DNA of 64,000 nt from Saxidomus purpurata (Eukaryota > Mollusca > Bivalvia > Venerida > Veneridae): contig JAFMSR010000001.1 of the NCBI GenBank assembly GCA_022818135.1, positions 5,247,663 to 5,311,662 of the forward strand, read 5' to 3'. Below the pieces are notes generated by a model, which made no database searches, was not told where the DNA came from, and saw only the letters and a program-made list of their open reading frames with translations. The translations under genes were made by a program, and so were the position numbers. Positions 21,585-33,200 of this stretch are shown here, piece by piece (position 1 is the first letter of the stretch; each line of letters opens with the position of its first letter).

Positions 21585-23803
21585 GTAAATCATTTAAACG
21601 TAATGCCAATATGTAAACATTGTTTAATCAAATGCATCCTAGATGCTAAATGTTTGTGAAGTAGTAACAGTTCATTGGACTGCCTAACATGTACATCCCT
21701 ATTATTTTACTTGTTTAAGTTTTGCTATTTCATTGAAATAAAATTGTAACACTTGTCTATATCAATATTGTCAATTTCTTAATTCGTAGTTTTTCGGTAT
21801 AATAAAATGAATATCACATGCACTTGAGGCACAGGCCTGCCCTCCATTGATCCAATTAACGCATTCTCAGCAGTGGACAGAGGTGGTGGGGATGGGCCTC
21901 CTCCTGTCACCCCCCTTTGCTTCCTTTGTAAATCAATCTTCTGTTTTGCTGTATAATGCATTGAAAAATTATCCATTTTTGTAACATTGCAATTAACATT
22001 GCATAATATTAACTACAACTGTGTCAAGTAGCTTCCTAATCTTACACATTGTGAATAAAATCTTAATTACATAATTTGTTTTATCACAGAAATTGTCACA
22101 TCTGTATGTGACTTTGATTTAAAAAGCACATGCTGTAGTACACTACAGGCTGTGTGCACTTTTATGTGCCTAGAATTACTATTGCCGCACCGTACTTATA
22201 CTATTGCCAGTACTATTATCTTGCAATAATAAATTGCATATAATTAATGTTTATATGCATTCATAAAATTTACACCATTTCTATTGGTAAACTGTGCTGA
22301 ACATGCATTTAAAGTTTGTCTGGGTTTCTTCCAGTCATTTTCAGCTAAAAGTCTTAGCTTTATGAAGAGATAAGTCATAAACATATTAGAAGCATATCAT
22401 TTTCGTATCAATAAATTTATGTTACTGAAAATATCAGTACTGGGACTCTAGATCTATATCAATGGATTATTTTACTTAACACTGAAAAATTGTGATTATG
22501 TATACCTCTCTGCTTTAAATTAAAGAACTTCTTCTTAGCCTCATCCCCATCTCTCTTTGCATCTACAGAATGACTGAAAAATTCAAGTATATTGATATAA
22601 GATAATTGGCAAACAAAAAAGATTACAATGAAGCTTTCTAAAAGGTATTATGTTGTAAAATAATGAACAGGTTACATGCACAATGGAACTGTACAAACAC
22701 ACACATGTTGGACATACTGACACAGACTCATTTTAATGTAATATATCAGTCTATTCATGGCTTTGAAATGACCAAACATACATTTAATATGTTCAGTTAA
22801 TGTACATGATATAACAAAGATTGTGTCTTTAAGTGAGTAAACAGCCTAAAATTTGCCATCTGGTTGTAGGATCAGACTGTCTTGTTAGCAGGTTTTGAGC
22901 TCCAGCTTTAATAGCACTATTGTTATATTAACTAGATGTTTTCTCAGTGAAATCACTTTATAATGATTGAAGTGAAAGCAATCAGTATAATGAGTCACCA
23001 AAAACACAGTTATAGCTCAGTTGGTTTTGTACACTGGTGTCAAGACTTCACCACCATCATATTTCACCCACAGTCATTATTATTTTTTACAAAAACTCAA
23101 ACATCATCAAAAAAGTATTTCAAATACTTTAATTAAATTTTGAAAGGCACACACAATATTTTCAGTCATGGAGCCTGAATCTTATGTCTGACTCATCAGG
23201 TACACCTCTGAGGCTCACTTAGTTTACAGTACTGTAAATGTGTTGATGTTTGATCAGATTTGTGATTATTCAGTTCATTAGAACAGTCTAAGCCTTCTTT
23301 GATATCCCAAAATCCAATATATATCATGTATATTACTGTATTTTATGCAATTAATTATGTAGGTATGTGTTTGATTTAATTGTGATTAAGCCTTCTTCAA
23401 ATTTGAACATAATTTCAATCTGTATTTGTGATTACAATGTCAATATATGACCCTTGATTGAACTGAAAGTGATTGAATATTCAGTTGTCAATTTCAACTG
23501 AAACCAAGAAATTCGAATACAAATTTGTAAAAATATAATATTAAAGACCTTGATCACTGCTCTAATTAAGAGAAGTTCATGAAAAAGCCGAACTGCATTT
23601 TACCCCTTGATGGCCTCTGAATGCGAGGTAAGCACCTGTCTTGTCTGAATGTGGGTCAAACTTAAACTTGGAATTTATACATAAACAAAAACATAAAAAG
23701 AAAATTAACCGGTTTTGAAAACGAGCTTTGTAATAAATGATACATTTAGAAATCAGAAAATAAACATAGATCTAACAATGTATATATAAACGGCAATATT
23801 TAC

Positions 23804-24018
23804 GAGGTGACTTTTTCTGCTATACAAGCCCAAGTTTCTGTCCTTTTGCGGCTGATTGACTTAGCCGCCGGCCCTTTCAATTCTCCAAACAACAGTTGTG
23901 CATTAGAAAGAACCTCCTGAATGAGCAACACCTCTTCAACAGTGCTCCATGGCTTCGCTCGTTTCTTAGCCGGTAGATCTGCGGGAGCAGTTACTTCAGC
24001 GACAGCTGCCTCCACCAT
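23804..24018 (-). CDS. Myb/SANT-like DNA-binding protein of the Harbinger element, exon 1
   Basis: ATG at 24018-24016; 71 codons plus two bases to a GTAAAT donor. After an Ala-rich start and a basic AKKRAKPWST, the SANT-type pattern W-EE--L--E-L-----L-GEL-GP is seen (WSTVEEVLLIQEVLSNAQLL, FGELKGPAA), then KRTETWACIAEKV. In Harbinger elements this second protein binds the transposase and carries it to the nucleus and the element ends. It lies 234 bases inside the right end, divergent from the transposase, as usual for the family. The second exon (the VN-VG-R-W block) was not found. Confidence 0.7.
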
Positions 24019-24386
24019 GTTTGTTTGTAAACAACGCTTGCGTTATAAATAAATCGGCTATTTTTAGAAAATTGGGCCGCTTGAAACAACGAATTTATTA
24101 ATCACGGTATGCTCAGCTGAGTACGTGCTCAAGTGACGTTTATAAGCACCGTTTTAAAATGAAACTCAGGAGAGCATGATTTCAAATCCCTGAGCACGAT
24201 ATCGCCTGAGTTTGAGATCGTGCTCAAGAAATGTTTATAAGCACGGGGCCTGGAATTGGATACACTTGCTTTGATGTCATGTATATTAAATACAAATACT
24301 ATATACACAGTTCTATAGGAAAAATCACATATAAAATCATATAAAATCTTTTTAATATTTTGTTGTTGGTTTTTATTGAATCAAGC

Positions 24387-24502
24387 CAGGCCCCGTGCTT
24401 ATAAACATTTCTTGAGCACGATCTCAAACTCAGGCGATATCGTGCTCAGGGATTTGAAATCATGCTCTCCTGAGTTTCATTTTAAAACGGTGCTTATAAA
24501 CG
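24387..24502 (-). mobile_element. Inverted stray copy of the Harbinger right end
   Basis: CAGGCCCCGTGCTTATAAAC through GGTGCTTATAAACG is the reverse complement of 24127-24252, including the ATATCGTGCTCAGG and TGCTCTCCTGAG words specific to the right end. It is followed without gap by a copy of the left flank of the complete element. Confidence 0.85.
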
Positions 24503-25256
24503 ATTTTTTTTTATAAAACAATTAAGGGAAATTAGCATCAATTTCACACATTTATATTATGCTTTATATATAACCTTGTAAGGTATAATCAATACTGAAT
24601 GATGGCATTTTATTTCTGACCTAAATGTACTCAAACTTGAACAGGCCCCGTGCTTATAAACATTTCTTGAGCACGATCTCGGACTCAAGAGGTTGTTTCG
24701 TGCTCAGCGCTGAGTTCAACTCAGAAATCGGTGCTCATAAAAAAATCTGAGTCTGAGATCATGCTCAGTTGAGAATGAAACTCAAACTCAGCTGAGCATG
24801 GTAAATGGCTAACTCAGGGAACGTTCTCCTGTTCCACAAATATGGCTGCCGTCCATGTACGTGCGTATAGTCGGGCCATTAGAGAGAGAATAGTGAAGAG
24901 AAGACCCCGTTATTTTAGGGATAGAACCAATCCCATGGAAGAGTTGGACGCGGGTGATACCTTCGAACGTTTTCGGTTTCGCCTGGATACAATTATGTAC
25001 ATTTTGGGTGTATTGAACATCACAGCACCTGCTACCGACAGAAATATGCCACTCCCCCCTGTTATGACACTTCTAACAGCGCTAAGGTATGTAGTGACAG
25101 GCGCTATCCAAAAACATCAGCAGAGCAACAGCCGGGAAGTGCATCCGTCAGGTGATAATGTATCAAGCCAGACGATTCATAGTGTTCCCGTCAGGAGATG
25201 ATGCTCTGCGAACAAAACAAGAGTTCTTTCGCATTGCCGGTAACCTTCTTTACTTC
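24503..25256 (+). mobile_element. Duplicate of Harbinger left flank, left end and transposase exon 1
   Basis: 24503-24641 repeats 19691-19830; from 24642 the left end (CAGGCCCC..) and exon 1 repeat 19831-20470 up to CTTCTTTACTTC. GAA again precedes the end because the flank is copied. No right end follows. Junction order is right end inverted, copied flank, left end, broken gene. Confidence 0.85.
24842..25250 (+). pseudogene. Second Harbinger transposase exon 1, frameshifted
   Basis: Starts MAAVHVRAYSRAIRER and follows the first copy until GAIQ. Deletions in the SISRATAGKC region (about 20 bases) and before QARR break the frame. The terminal FFRIAG and donor GTAACC are still visible in DNA at about 25228-25252. 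Substitutions relative to copy 1 are spread throughout. Confidence 0.8.
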
Positions 25257-25452
25257 AAAAGTTGGTATGGCCTTGGAGACAAACTATAGATTTCAGTTCT
25301 CCCGGAGTCATTTTTCATTTGAGACAACATGTTGATATTTTTAGTTGACATAATAATTGGCCTTTGAAATTTGGCGTAACTGGAAGACTGGGTTGTCCAC
25401 AGCAGGCCATGTAAGATCCTCATAGTCAACTACGCGTAGCCAGGCATACTCG

Positions 25453-26246
25453 AAAAAAACAAAAATAATATCAAACAGGGAAAGCCACGTACCAAAAACC
25501 AGCCTCCCCAAAACGAGCCCCACAGCACCCAGAAGTGCACACCACCAACACACACACACACACACACACACACAACACACACATACACACAATCATGTAC
25601 ACACACACACGTACACTACCAACACACACTAGCATACAAAGCACGAGGACAAAACGAACAATTAAAGGAACACAGTGGGGCACCGCCTTAGAACGGTCAG
25701 TGGCAAAAACACCACTGGGGAGCTTAAACCGGTTTATGGTGCGCACCCAACCTCACTCTTACCCCCACCATGTTCCAAAGTCACAGGACAGTGTAAATAA
25801 AAGTAATCCCTGCTAGGTGAATCTCTAACACACGCAATGGAAACAAAAGGCATGGTATGTAAAACACAAAAATACTCGTGTATAAATATATAAAAAGCAA
25901 ACCTTGAGAACCAAAAAACGTATGTACTCAATGCCTTTGCAGAAGGCAGAGCACCAATAGAAACACCCTTAAGGGCCCGACGAAACAGGCCAGAGGACAG
26001 AAATCAAAACAGTTTCGTCCCAGTGGGATTTAAAAACTGCCCATCACAGAGTCCTCCCCCTCTTCCGTCAGACACAATCAAAGAGGGAAGCATAGCGTCC
26101 AACTGTAAACGGGTTGAACACCAAACATGCGGTGTGTCTCAAAATAGTTGGGTCGTAACCTCTTTTAACAAAACGTTTTATAATTTTAGCAAATACAGTT
26201 GGAAAATTGCCATGACCCAAAATCTTACGAAGTTTGTAAACCACAT
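25453..26246 (-). mobile_element. Penelope-like retroelement, 5'-truncated copy (RT tail + 3' UTR)
   Basis: Reverse complement of positions 5352-6136, nearly identical. It includes the last ~60 codons of the RT ORF (26240-26068: YKLRKILGHGNFPTVFAKII to GRYASLFDCV) and the whole 3' UTR with its TG/CA tract. The 5' junction at about 26246 falls inside the ORF. Confidence 0.88.
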
Positions 26247-26514
26247 ACTCACAGGAGTACTTCAAATTTCAAAAATGAAAAATTTAAATGGCCTAAAACA
26301 TGATGTTAAACTTTTGCCTTAAGGGGATACATGTCCACTCGTGTACACTAACAGTATCGGTTTATTTTGTGTTTCATAAATGCAATAAAATAAGTTTAAA
26401 CGTCCTAATTATTTACAATATATTTGGCTTAAAAAAATCGCGGGGGGCTTCGGCCCCTACACCCCTTACAAAAAACTGGGAGTACTTCGATTGTGTCCCT
26501 AGCTACAGCCCTGG

Positions 26515-26757
26515 CAGGGGCGTAGCTACTACGCTAGACTTATTTCAATTGGAAACACAGATCGGGCTGGTCATTTTAAATATAGATTTTAGGCTTTTTT
26601 TGTATGATCTGGTTCTATCACTTGTGACTCTCATCCCTCTCACTGGCTCACCCTTTCATTTTTATTGCATTTTTGGGCCATATATGTTTTCGAACTTTGC
26701 TGGTGAGTTATCTATCTACGCACATGCATATTGTGCGTAAAGGCAGCTACGCCCCTG
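26515..26757. mobile_element. Short TIR element (MITE), 243 bp
   Basis: Left end CAGGGGCGTAGCT and its perfect reverse complement AGCTACGCCCCTG at the right end. CAGGGGCG-type ends are common in hAT-type MITEs. No clear 8-bp target duplication is seen (CAGCCCTGG vs TCTTCCAGG). A related 13-base end also occurs alone near 6817. Confidence 0.5.
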
Positions 26758-26949
26758 TCTTCCAGGCAAAAAAAGAAAGGCTATGACGAAAAAAGTGATG
26801 ATGTCATACAGTTCAAATTAATTTAAATTTAGTCAATGGCTGAGAGTTTCGAAAATTGTTCGGTGTAATAAGCACCCGCTCTACTACACAATATAATCTA
26901 TCTATCTATCTGCCAGTTATGTCAAACCCTTAAAAGGGACGTAGACATT

Positions 26950-27027
26950 TCGAGGGTTGATCGTGAAACTATTGTATCTGCTTCTATTTTTATATGCAGA
27001 TACAATAGTTTCACGATCAACCCTCGA
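26950..27027. repeat. Perfect 32-bp inverted repeat with 14-base spacer
   Basis: TCGAGGGTTGATCGTGAAAC to TATCTGC (26950-26981) is exactly reverse-complementary to 26996-27027; the spacer is TTCTATTTTTATAT. No mismatch in 32 pairs. Confidence 0.95.
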
Positions 27028-28229
27028 TTTGCGCGTCAAGCCATGAGACTGTTAGTAGAGAAAAAAAGCTAGGTTTAAAAGAAAAACAATAAAAAGTAGA
27101 AACGTTATTATTTTTCAAGTAGTTCTAGTCTAGATCAAAATCATTGATGTAACAGGAATTTCATTTTAAGAAAGGGTTCGAATCTTGAGGGGACGCAATA
27201 ACGGTTCATTGTTACAAAAATGTTGGTAGATCTAATGAATATCCATGTAGATCTAGTTTTGATTGAAAGTTGATTGCAAAAAGTATAGCAATGGGATCTA
27301 TTCTTAATTCAAAGAACAAACACTGTATTCATAAACCATTTACTGAATTTCTTCCAAGATAAATGACGTCACAGTTACTCTTGATAAGTGACGTCACTAG
27401 ATAAACAAAAACAGTAAATGAAGTCAGTGTCGATTGCATTGGCACAGTAATCAAGAAAACAAGACGTGCTTCAGGAGAATTCTGTTTAGGATTTAATTAA
27501 TACTTTTTGTTTTACCACGTTAATAAATGCGATTAGGCACTTTTATTTTATCGCCAGATACATGCTCAGTGGTAAATTAAAATTAACGTGTGAACATACC
27601 AAATTTCTATGACAGGGGTTTAATGCAGGGAATTATATTTAACCAGTATGAAGTTTCGATTATTCAACAAAGTATTAAACGTGTTTCTCGTAGAAACTGC
27701 AATGAAATCAAATAAGGCATGCAAGAAAAAAGGATCTTGCATGGCCTACTGACAAATTCAAGAAATTTTTGATCGGCAACACGTTTTCCATTCCTGAAGC
27801 ATATAGATCTATCTGATATAGACTCTACGGCAGTGAGTTTCGGTAAGTAAAAAATACAAGTTTGCTAATTTTGCAACAAATTTGCTCAGGTTATCAGGTC
27901 ATTTCGTATAACACCAAATAATTCCTAAACATGATTTTGGCATATCATTATATGTATTTCACAACTGATAAACACGTGCTGACGATTTGACGTCACATAA
28001 CAGAGAGGGCGAGGTGGTCGGATTAAGATACACATTTTTAGATTAGTGAATCTATTCCGAACAAGTGCAAAATTTCGTAAATACGCATTCTGTCACACAA
28101 ATAAATGCTTTCTGTCATTTTTACAAATATTTCATGTAATGTTTTAGTTGCGATTCATAAAGCCAGCTTTGAGTAATGTTTTTTTTAAATATTTTAGTCA
28201 TGAGTCAACAAATTGGCGCAAAAAGATGA
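27028..28229. other. No recognised gene
   Basis: AT-rich with several AGATCTA words. It may include the left flank or end of the pogo-type element. No terminal repeat could be fixed. Confidence 0.4.
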
Positions 28230-29867
28230 CGTCAGCATGACACGCCTATAGATCTAGTTGATCATGCTGCCAGTCTGGCTAAAGCTGGGTCTATCTCTCT
28301 ATGTCAAGCTGCTAAAACATACAAAGTGCCAAAAACAACTCTTTATGATAGAGTATCAAAGAGGTATCTTAGTACAGATATTGGAGCGAAGCCTGTTCTG
28401 TCCAGCGAAGAAGAAACACGCATTGTTTCATGGGCTCTCCACTTAAGCCGAATAGGATACGGCAGAACTAAACAAGAACTTTCCAATACTATCAAGAAGA
28501 TACTGGATGCAGATGGTCGACGCAATCGATTTGTTGATAATCGTCCTGGTAGACAGTGGATGAAGTCATTTCTTTCGAGACACCCAAAGTTAACTGTGAG
28601 AACCACAATTCAGTTAGGCAAGGAGAGGGCCGTCATTTCAAAAGAAAAGGTGATAACGTGGTTTGATGACTTTGATTAGTATATAAGGGACGAAGTTGGG
28701 GATCCAGGCCTTTTAAATGACCCGACTAGGATTTATAATGCAGACGAAAGCGGGTTTTCCTTGTGTCAGGTCAAGGGTGCCAAAGTAATTGGCTCAAGGT
28801 GAACTCCAGTAGTCTACCATTATGGTAACTCAGATAAAACGCAGATGACTGTTATGGCGGCTGCAAGTGCCTCAGGGCATTACATTCAACCAATGATAGT
28901 TTTTCCCGGACAACGCTTTAGTTACAACCCCTTAGAAGGTTTTGAAGAGGCTGCCCTCGGTCGGTCAGATAGTGGCTGGATGGATGCCGAGGTATTTAAT
29001 GATTGGCTGACGAATGTATTCATTCCAGGTGTTGAAGCCCGTAACGTGAAGAAACTGGTTCTTCTCCTAATCGATGGCCAAACAACTCACATCACCAAAG
29101 AGGCAGGCATCTGATACCTGTGTAGCTCATGGTGTAGAGTTATACTGCTTACTTGCACATGCTTCACATGTGATGCAACCCCATAATTTAAGGCTTTTTT
29201 GCTCGCTTAAACAATCCTAGCATCAGTCTGTTCGGGACTGGCAGACTGCAAATATTAGTCAATTTGTTACAAAACGAACATTTTAAAGGGTCTTTAAGGG
29301 TGCCTGGCTAAAGAGCAGCACTATAGATTAGAAGCAGCTTTTAAAGGGTTTGTAGAAGCTGGCCTGTTCCCCTTTAATCCCTATAGAGTTGCTGAAACAA
29401 TCAAAATTGAACCAAGTAAATTATTTACATCCCAAACCATTTCAACGGAGCATGCATCTAGTTCTACGCAGGCCAGTGCCGCGTTTTCGCAAGTTTGTGT
29501 TACAAGGGCAAATTCAGCCTCTAGTACTGAATTACCGACTACCTCTAGTACCGCATTTCCCACTGCATCTAGTATCCTGTTGCCACATGAGTCCATTGCT
29601 CTTGTACCGCAATCATCCACTGCAACAGAACATACTTTATCAGGTGCCATGTCACCATCAGACCCTATTGCTGTAAGAAGTTCTGTCAGCTCTATCGCGT
29701 TAACCGCTTCATCGAGTTTTCTGTTTACTGCTGTCTCAACTTCCGTATTACCTGCTGCACCATATACCGCGTTAACAATTGATTCTGTTTCTACAGTGCC
29801 TATCACACCCACTACTGTGTTACCCGCAGCCTTACATGTGTTTTCAATTATACAGAAGCTACTTTGA
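28230..29867 (+). pseudogene. pogo-type (CENP-B/DDE_1) transposase pseudogene
   Basis: An N-terminal Psq-type helix-turn-helix is seen from 28251 (LAKAGSISLCQAAKTYKVPK), then a CENP-B-like second domain (RQWMKSFLSRHPKLTVRTT). The DDE domain follows: IYNADESGFS (first Asp), VMAAASASGHYIQPMIVFPG, LLLIDGQTTH (second Asp), CLLAHASHVMQPHNLRLF, and a Ser/Thr-rich tail from GLFPFNPYRV at 29356 to 29867. Breaks are a TAG at 28677, a TGA at 28800 and a frameshift near 29100. The third catalytic position, normally Asp in QPLD, reads Asn (QPHN). Length of about 540 codons fits the family. It is inactive. Confidence 0.82.
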
Positions 29868-30353
29868 CAGATTGAACAGTTTTTAAACCGAAATCTGTTT
29901 TTCAGTTGATAATTGTTTTATGGTTGCCGATGATTCCTTAATACCACGAAAACAGGTGAGACGAGGGTATATACTGTACAAAGTGGTGCAGACTGAATAA
30001 TTTGGTAATTTCTGGTATGAAGTAAAAATGGAATATGAGATCTCCGGCAAGTTCAGTTTGTTAGTGTGCCCATGACAAGCAAAAGGTCGTTTGTTTGAGA
30101 CCTAACTTGGTACGACTATAGTCAAAATAATTAAATGACGTCGTGAGAAAATTATGAGATATTATCGTTTTGGGTCAGAATCTCACTATGGAGAGATATT
30201 GCCCATACAAAAATAGCACAGTATCTCGACTCGCGTACAATTAGTCGGACTACGGTTCTTATACATATATCCAGTTAATCTTTCAAAACCTGACATAACC
30301 AAAGATCTGCGTTTTGGTAAAATTTTCTGTAAAAAAACTGTTGATAGATCTAC

Positions 30354-30556
30354 CTGTTCAAAGTGTCTACAATTTCGGCCCAAAGGACCGCTCGCCTTTG
30401 CTCCGTCATGCCTGTTGCAGAAGAAACTGGGCCATTCAGGCACCCAAAGAGCTCTTCCTCATGACTTAATACCAAGTCTATGAGTGTCACCTCTTCGGGT
30501 GCTGTCCATCTTCTTTCTATAGCTTCCTTGCTCTCTATAGATAAAATAGCTGTCAA
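30354..30556 (-). pseudogene. Myb/SANT-like exon of a second Harbinger-type element
   Basis: The minus strand reads ERRWTAPEEVTLIDLVLSHE, ELFGCLNGP, then TEQRRAVLWAEIVDTLN, ending at a GTAGAT donor. Same W-EE-L-L-L-GP-R-W-I pattern and same exon end as the protein at 23804-24018. The first residue in this frame comes from a TTG, so the true start is not known. Nearby 30660-30745 has GAGCATGG/GAGCACGG words resembling Harbinger subterminal repeats, ending GTTTATAATCACAGGACC. Confidence 0.55.
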
Positions 30557-30719
30557 AAGTGACAGACGACACGGAAGTTGTATACAAACAATCGGACCGC
30601 TTATGTAAATAAAAAGTCCGTGCTCCGTGGAGTACGCACTCGGGATGTTTAATTATCATGACTTGAGCATGGTTCTCCGTTGAGAATGAGTTTGAGCACG
30701 GAGCATGAGTTTTGAGTAG

Positions 30720-32050
30720 AACATGGAGAATAGTTTATAATCACAGGACCAGATGACCCAATTTCGAACTCGACCTCGAATTTATCATGGTAGTCATTCT
30801 GACAAAGTTTCATGAAGAACCCGTGAAAAATGCTGCCTATATTGCATACACGACACACCGTACTACCCGCTGCAGTGATGACAGATCACTGACTGGATGA
30901 CAGACTTCAATAATTTTTGTCGACCAACAGGTAGGTAATGTATCTGGCTGTGATAACGTTCTAATGAAAGCAATGGCAACGGACGACAGGGGGTATAACA
31001 TAATACGTCCCTTCTGGCTTATAAAAAGCATTTCATGAACACTTAGAAACAGGAGCTAAGACGCTGTCCCGTTTATGAAATAACAATTTACCCCATATAT
31101 CTTATATACTTTGTTAAAACAAATTGCCAATGAAACACCTAATGAATGAGGAGTTATCAGCACAAAAATTTCCTAACAGAAGGACGGACAGACGGACGAC
31201 AGGGTGTAAAACATAATACGTCCTTTCGGGCGTATAAAAAGCATTACATGAATTTAGAAACAGGAGCTTAGACGCTGTCTAAATAATGAAATAACAATTT
31301 ACCCCATATATCTTATATATTTTGTTGTTAAAACAATTTGCCAATGAAACACCTATTCGGTGTAAATTATGCAGTATTGATAATTTCTAACCCGAGAAGA
31401 TGTAACAAATGATAGATAGACTCTTCTATTCCATATCAAAGAATGTAAAAATTAGAGAAATCAGTGAAAGAGCGATTTCGTATTTCTGTCAAATTGTTAG
31501 CCGATCTCTGAGCGTTTCTGTCATGCAATACATCCCTGCCCATCAAGGCAGTAATTTTTCTCTACCCGGACTAGTTTGGAAGCCTGTCACTTCTTCCAGA
31601 AAAGACGTGTGCGGCTTATATTTGGTGTACATGCCCCTGATGGATGAATGTATTCATGTATAACACAAAATTACTCGAATTCTTTCAATTAAAAGATATT
31701 TTGAAGCGAAAACAAACATTTTCACGTTCTGGATCAAAGATGTGATATTTAACTTGTCATAAATATGTTAATAATTAGAAAATCGAGTCCAAAACTACCT
31801 AATAACACCTTCAGCTACTGGACAACATGTTCGTTTATACGAAAATGCCATTGCTTTCATTAGAACCTTACCTGCCTGTTAGTCGAAAAAGAAACTTGAA
31901 GTCTGTCATCCAGTCAGTGATCTGTCATCACTGCAGCGGGTAATACGGTGTGCACAAGGTTAACTGTGGACAGACAGACAGACGACAAGACAGACAGACG
32001 ACGGACACAAGGCGATCACAATTGTTCACTTTTGAGCACTTCGTGCTCAG
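30720..32050. repeat. Composite repeat: inverted arms around a ~200-bp direct duplication
   Basis: Arms 30851-30977 and 31846-31953 are inverted copies (TGCAGTGATGACAGATCACT, CTGGATGACAGACTTCAA). Between them ACATAATACGTCC..GCGTATAAAAAGCAT and the following ~140 bases occur twice (from about 30999 and 31206). (GACG)-type tracts occur at 31180-31200 and 31970-32010, each near a hairpin (CGTCCTTTCGGGCG; GAGCACTTCGTGCTC). 30720-30850 resembles, reversed, the monomer of the 38.7-kb array. Confidence 0.6.
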
Positions 32051-32084
32051 ATGAGCTTAAAACAGAAGTCACCGATTCGTATTA

Positions 32085-32440
32085 CTTTAAATGATAAATA
32101 GATACAATTTCAAAGAAGTACCTATGGCGAAAAATGCCCCATTTTATCATAATTAATAAATATAGAGGCTTTCTGTAATAAATCGCATCCACCCATTAAT
32201 TGTACAACACCAACTCTACATAGAGTATTGAATAGTTTACGGTACTGCAGTTTATATTGAATCGCTGATTTTATCGATAATTGTGGTAATATGAGGCATT
32301 TTTCTCCATAGGTTCTTTATGAGGCATATCTTCATAGGTTCTTCTTTGAAATTGTTTTCATTAATCATTTTACGTTCATTGAACACATAATCTATGTTTC
32401 GAGAATATAACCTGAAAGATGTAGGGAGTGCCCCTTTAAG
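32085..32440. mobile_element. piggyBac-like MITE, foldback derivative
   Basis: 32085-32276 is in plus orientation (left end trimmed). At about 32276 it switches to the reverse complement of its own left half, ending GGGAGTGCCCCTTTAA at 32439. The result is head-to-head halves of the family at 18828-19204. Confidence 0.65.
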
Positions 32441-32472
32441 TTTCAATCACCAACCCGTGATTGGAATTGGTT

Positions 32473-32758
32473 TATTTTCCATTTAAAGGGACATACCCTA
32501 TAAATGAAGTCAACTAAATAACCTCCAAAACATAAATAATAGAATCTCTGTAACTGAACATAAAAGTTCAAGCTATGCATTCCCAGTCATTACCGATAAA
32601 ATCAGCGGTCCTCTATATTGATTAACTGTGGTAAATTGAGGCATTTTTCGCCATAGGTTCTTCTTTGAAATTGTATTTATTTATCATCTTATGCTCATTG
32701 AACACATCATCCATGTTTCGAAAATATAATATGCTAGATGTAGGGAGTGCCCCTTTAA
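32473..32758 (-). mobile_element. piggyBac-like MITE, complete ends, internal deletion
   Basis: TTAA at 32473-32476 and 32755-32758; termini TTAAAGGGACATACCCTATA and GGGAGTGCCCCTTTAA. About 90 bases of the middle (ACCCATTAATTGTACAACAA region) are missing compared with 18828-19204. Confidence 0.75.
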
Positions 32759-32946
32759 GGGTAATTTAAATTGCACAAAATAAAGTAGTATTATACATAT
32801 ACATATTATATTTTTTTCCCATATGGAGCGCCACACAACTCCACAGCAGTTGCTATGAGGTTGTGTAAACAACAGTATACTGCAACGGGAAATCGCCCGC
32901 AATTACAATGAAAATACAATTTGATAAAAAAGGTGATGAACCTTAC

Positions 32947-33200
32947 CATCTAAAGTAAACATAATAGTTTCTGCATCCATTATCCCTTCTATGTCGTGAA
33001 CTACTGGCGAGCCTTCATGCAATTCCGCAATATCTGCGATTATTTGGTCGCTAAAAGAAGAGGACGGAGGCCCTCCTCCGGTTCTGGACTGTTAAGTGAC
33101 TTCTGATTTGGCTTTTTGGTCAAGTTCCTCCACTTTCCTTTTATTTCTAGCACAAACCGCAAAGAAATCCCTACAAAGTTCACCTTCTCGGCAAAGTCTG
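32947..33200 (-). pseudogene. Second-exon piece of a Harbinger Myb/SANT-like protein, frame-broken
   Basis: The minus strand shows KVNFVG, then VLEIKGKWRNLTKKPNQKS in one frame, and after a one-base shift RTGGGPPSSSFSDQIIADIA and ELHEGSPVVHDIEGI, ending at a GTAAGG donor. The order VN-VG-R---I--KW-NL---AK then TGGGPP is typical for the second half of Harbinger SANT proteins. It lies upstream, not downstream, of the first-exon piece at 30354-30556 on the same strand, so it is either another copy or a rearranged one. Confidence 0.5.

Larger units (their letters stand above)
19831..24252 (+). mobile_element. PIF/Harbinger transposon with both ends and GAA target duplication
   Basis: The left end at 19831 is CAGGCCCCGTGCTTATAAAC; the right end, 24252 backwards, is the same. 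The inverted match covers about 40 bases with one mismatch. GAA flanks both ends (19828-19830, 24253-24255), a 3-bp duplication as known for the superfamily. Subterminal GGTGCTTATAAA words repeat inside both ends. It carries the two usual genes: a DDE transposase (plus) and a Myb/SANT-like DNA-binding protein (minus). The middle part 21585-23800 is AT-rich, contains a long (AT)n tract, and shows no remaining transposase exon, so the copy is probably not autonomous. Confidence 0.88.

Noticed and set aside
26300..26740. 146-codon plus-strand ORF
   Set aside because: Spans a MITE and AT-rich flank, with no ATG context or family pattern.
29381..29812. 143-codon minus-strand ORF
   Set aside because: Shadow of the open Ser/Thr-rich tail of the pogo-type transposase on the plus strand.
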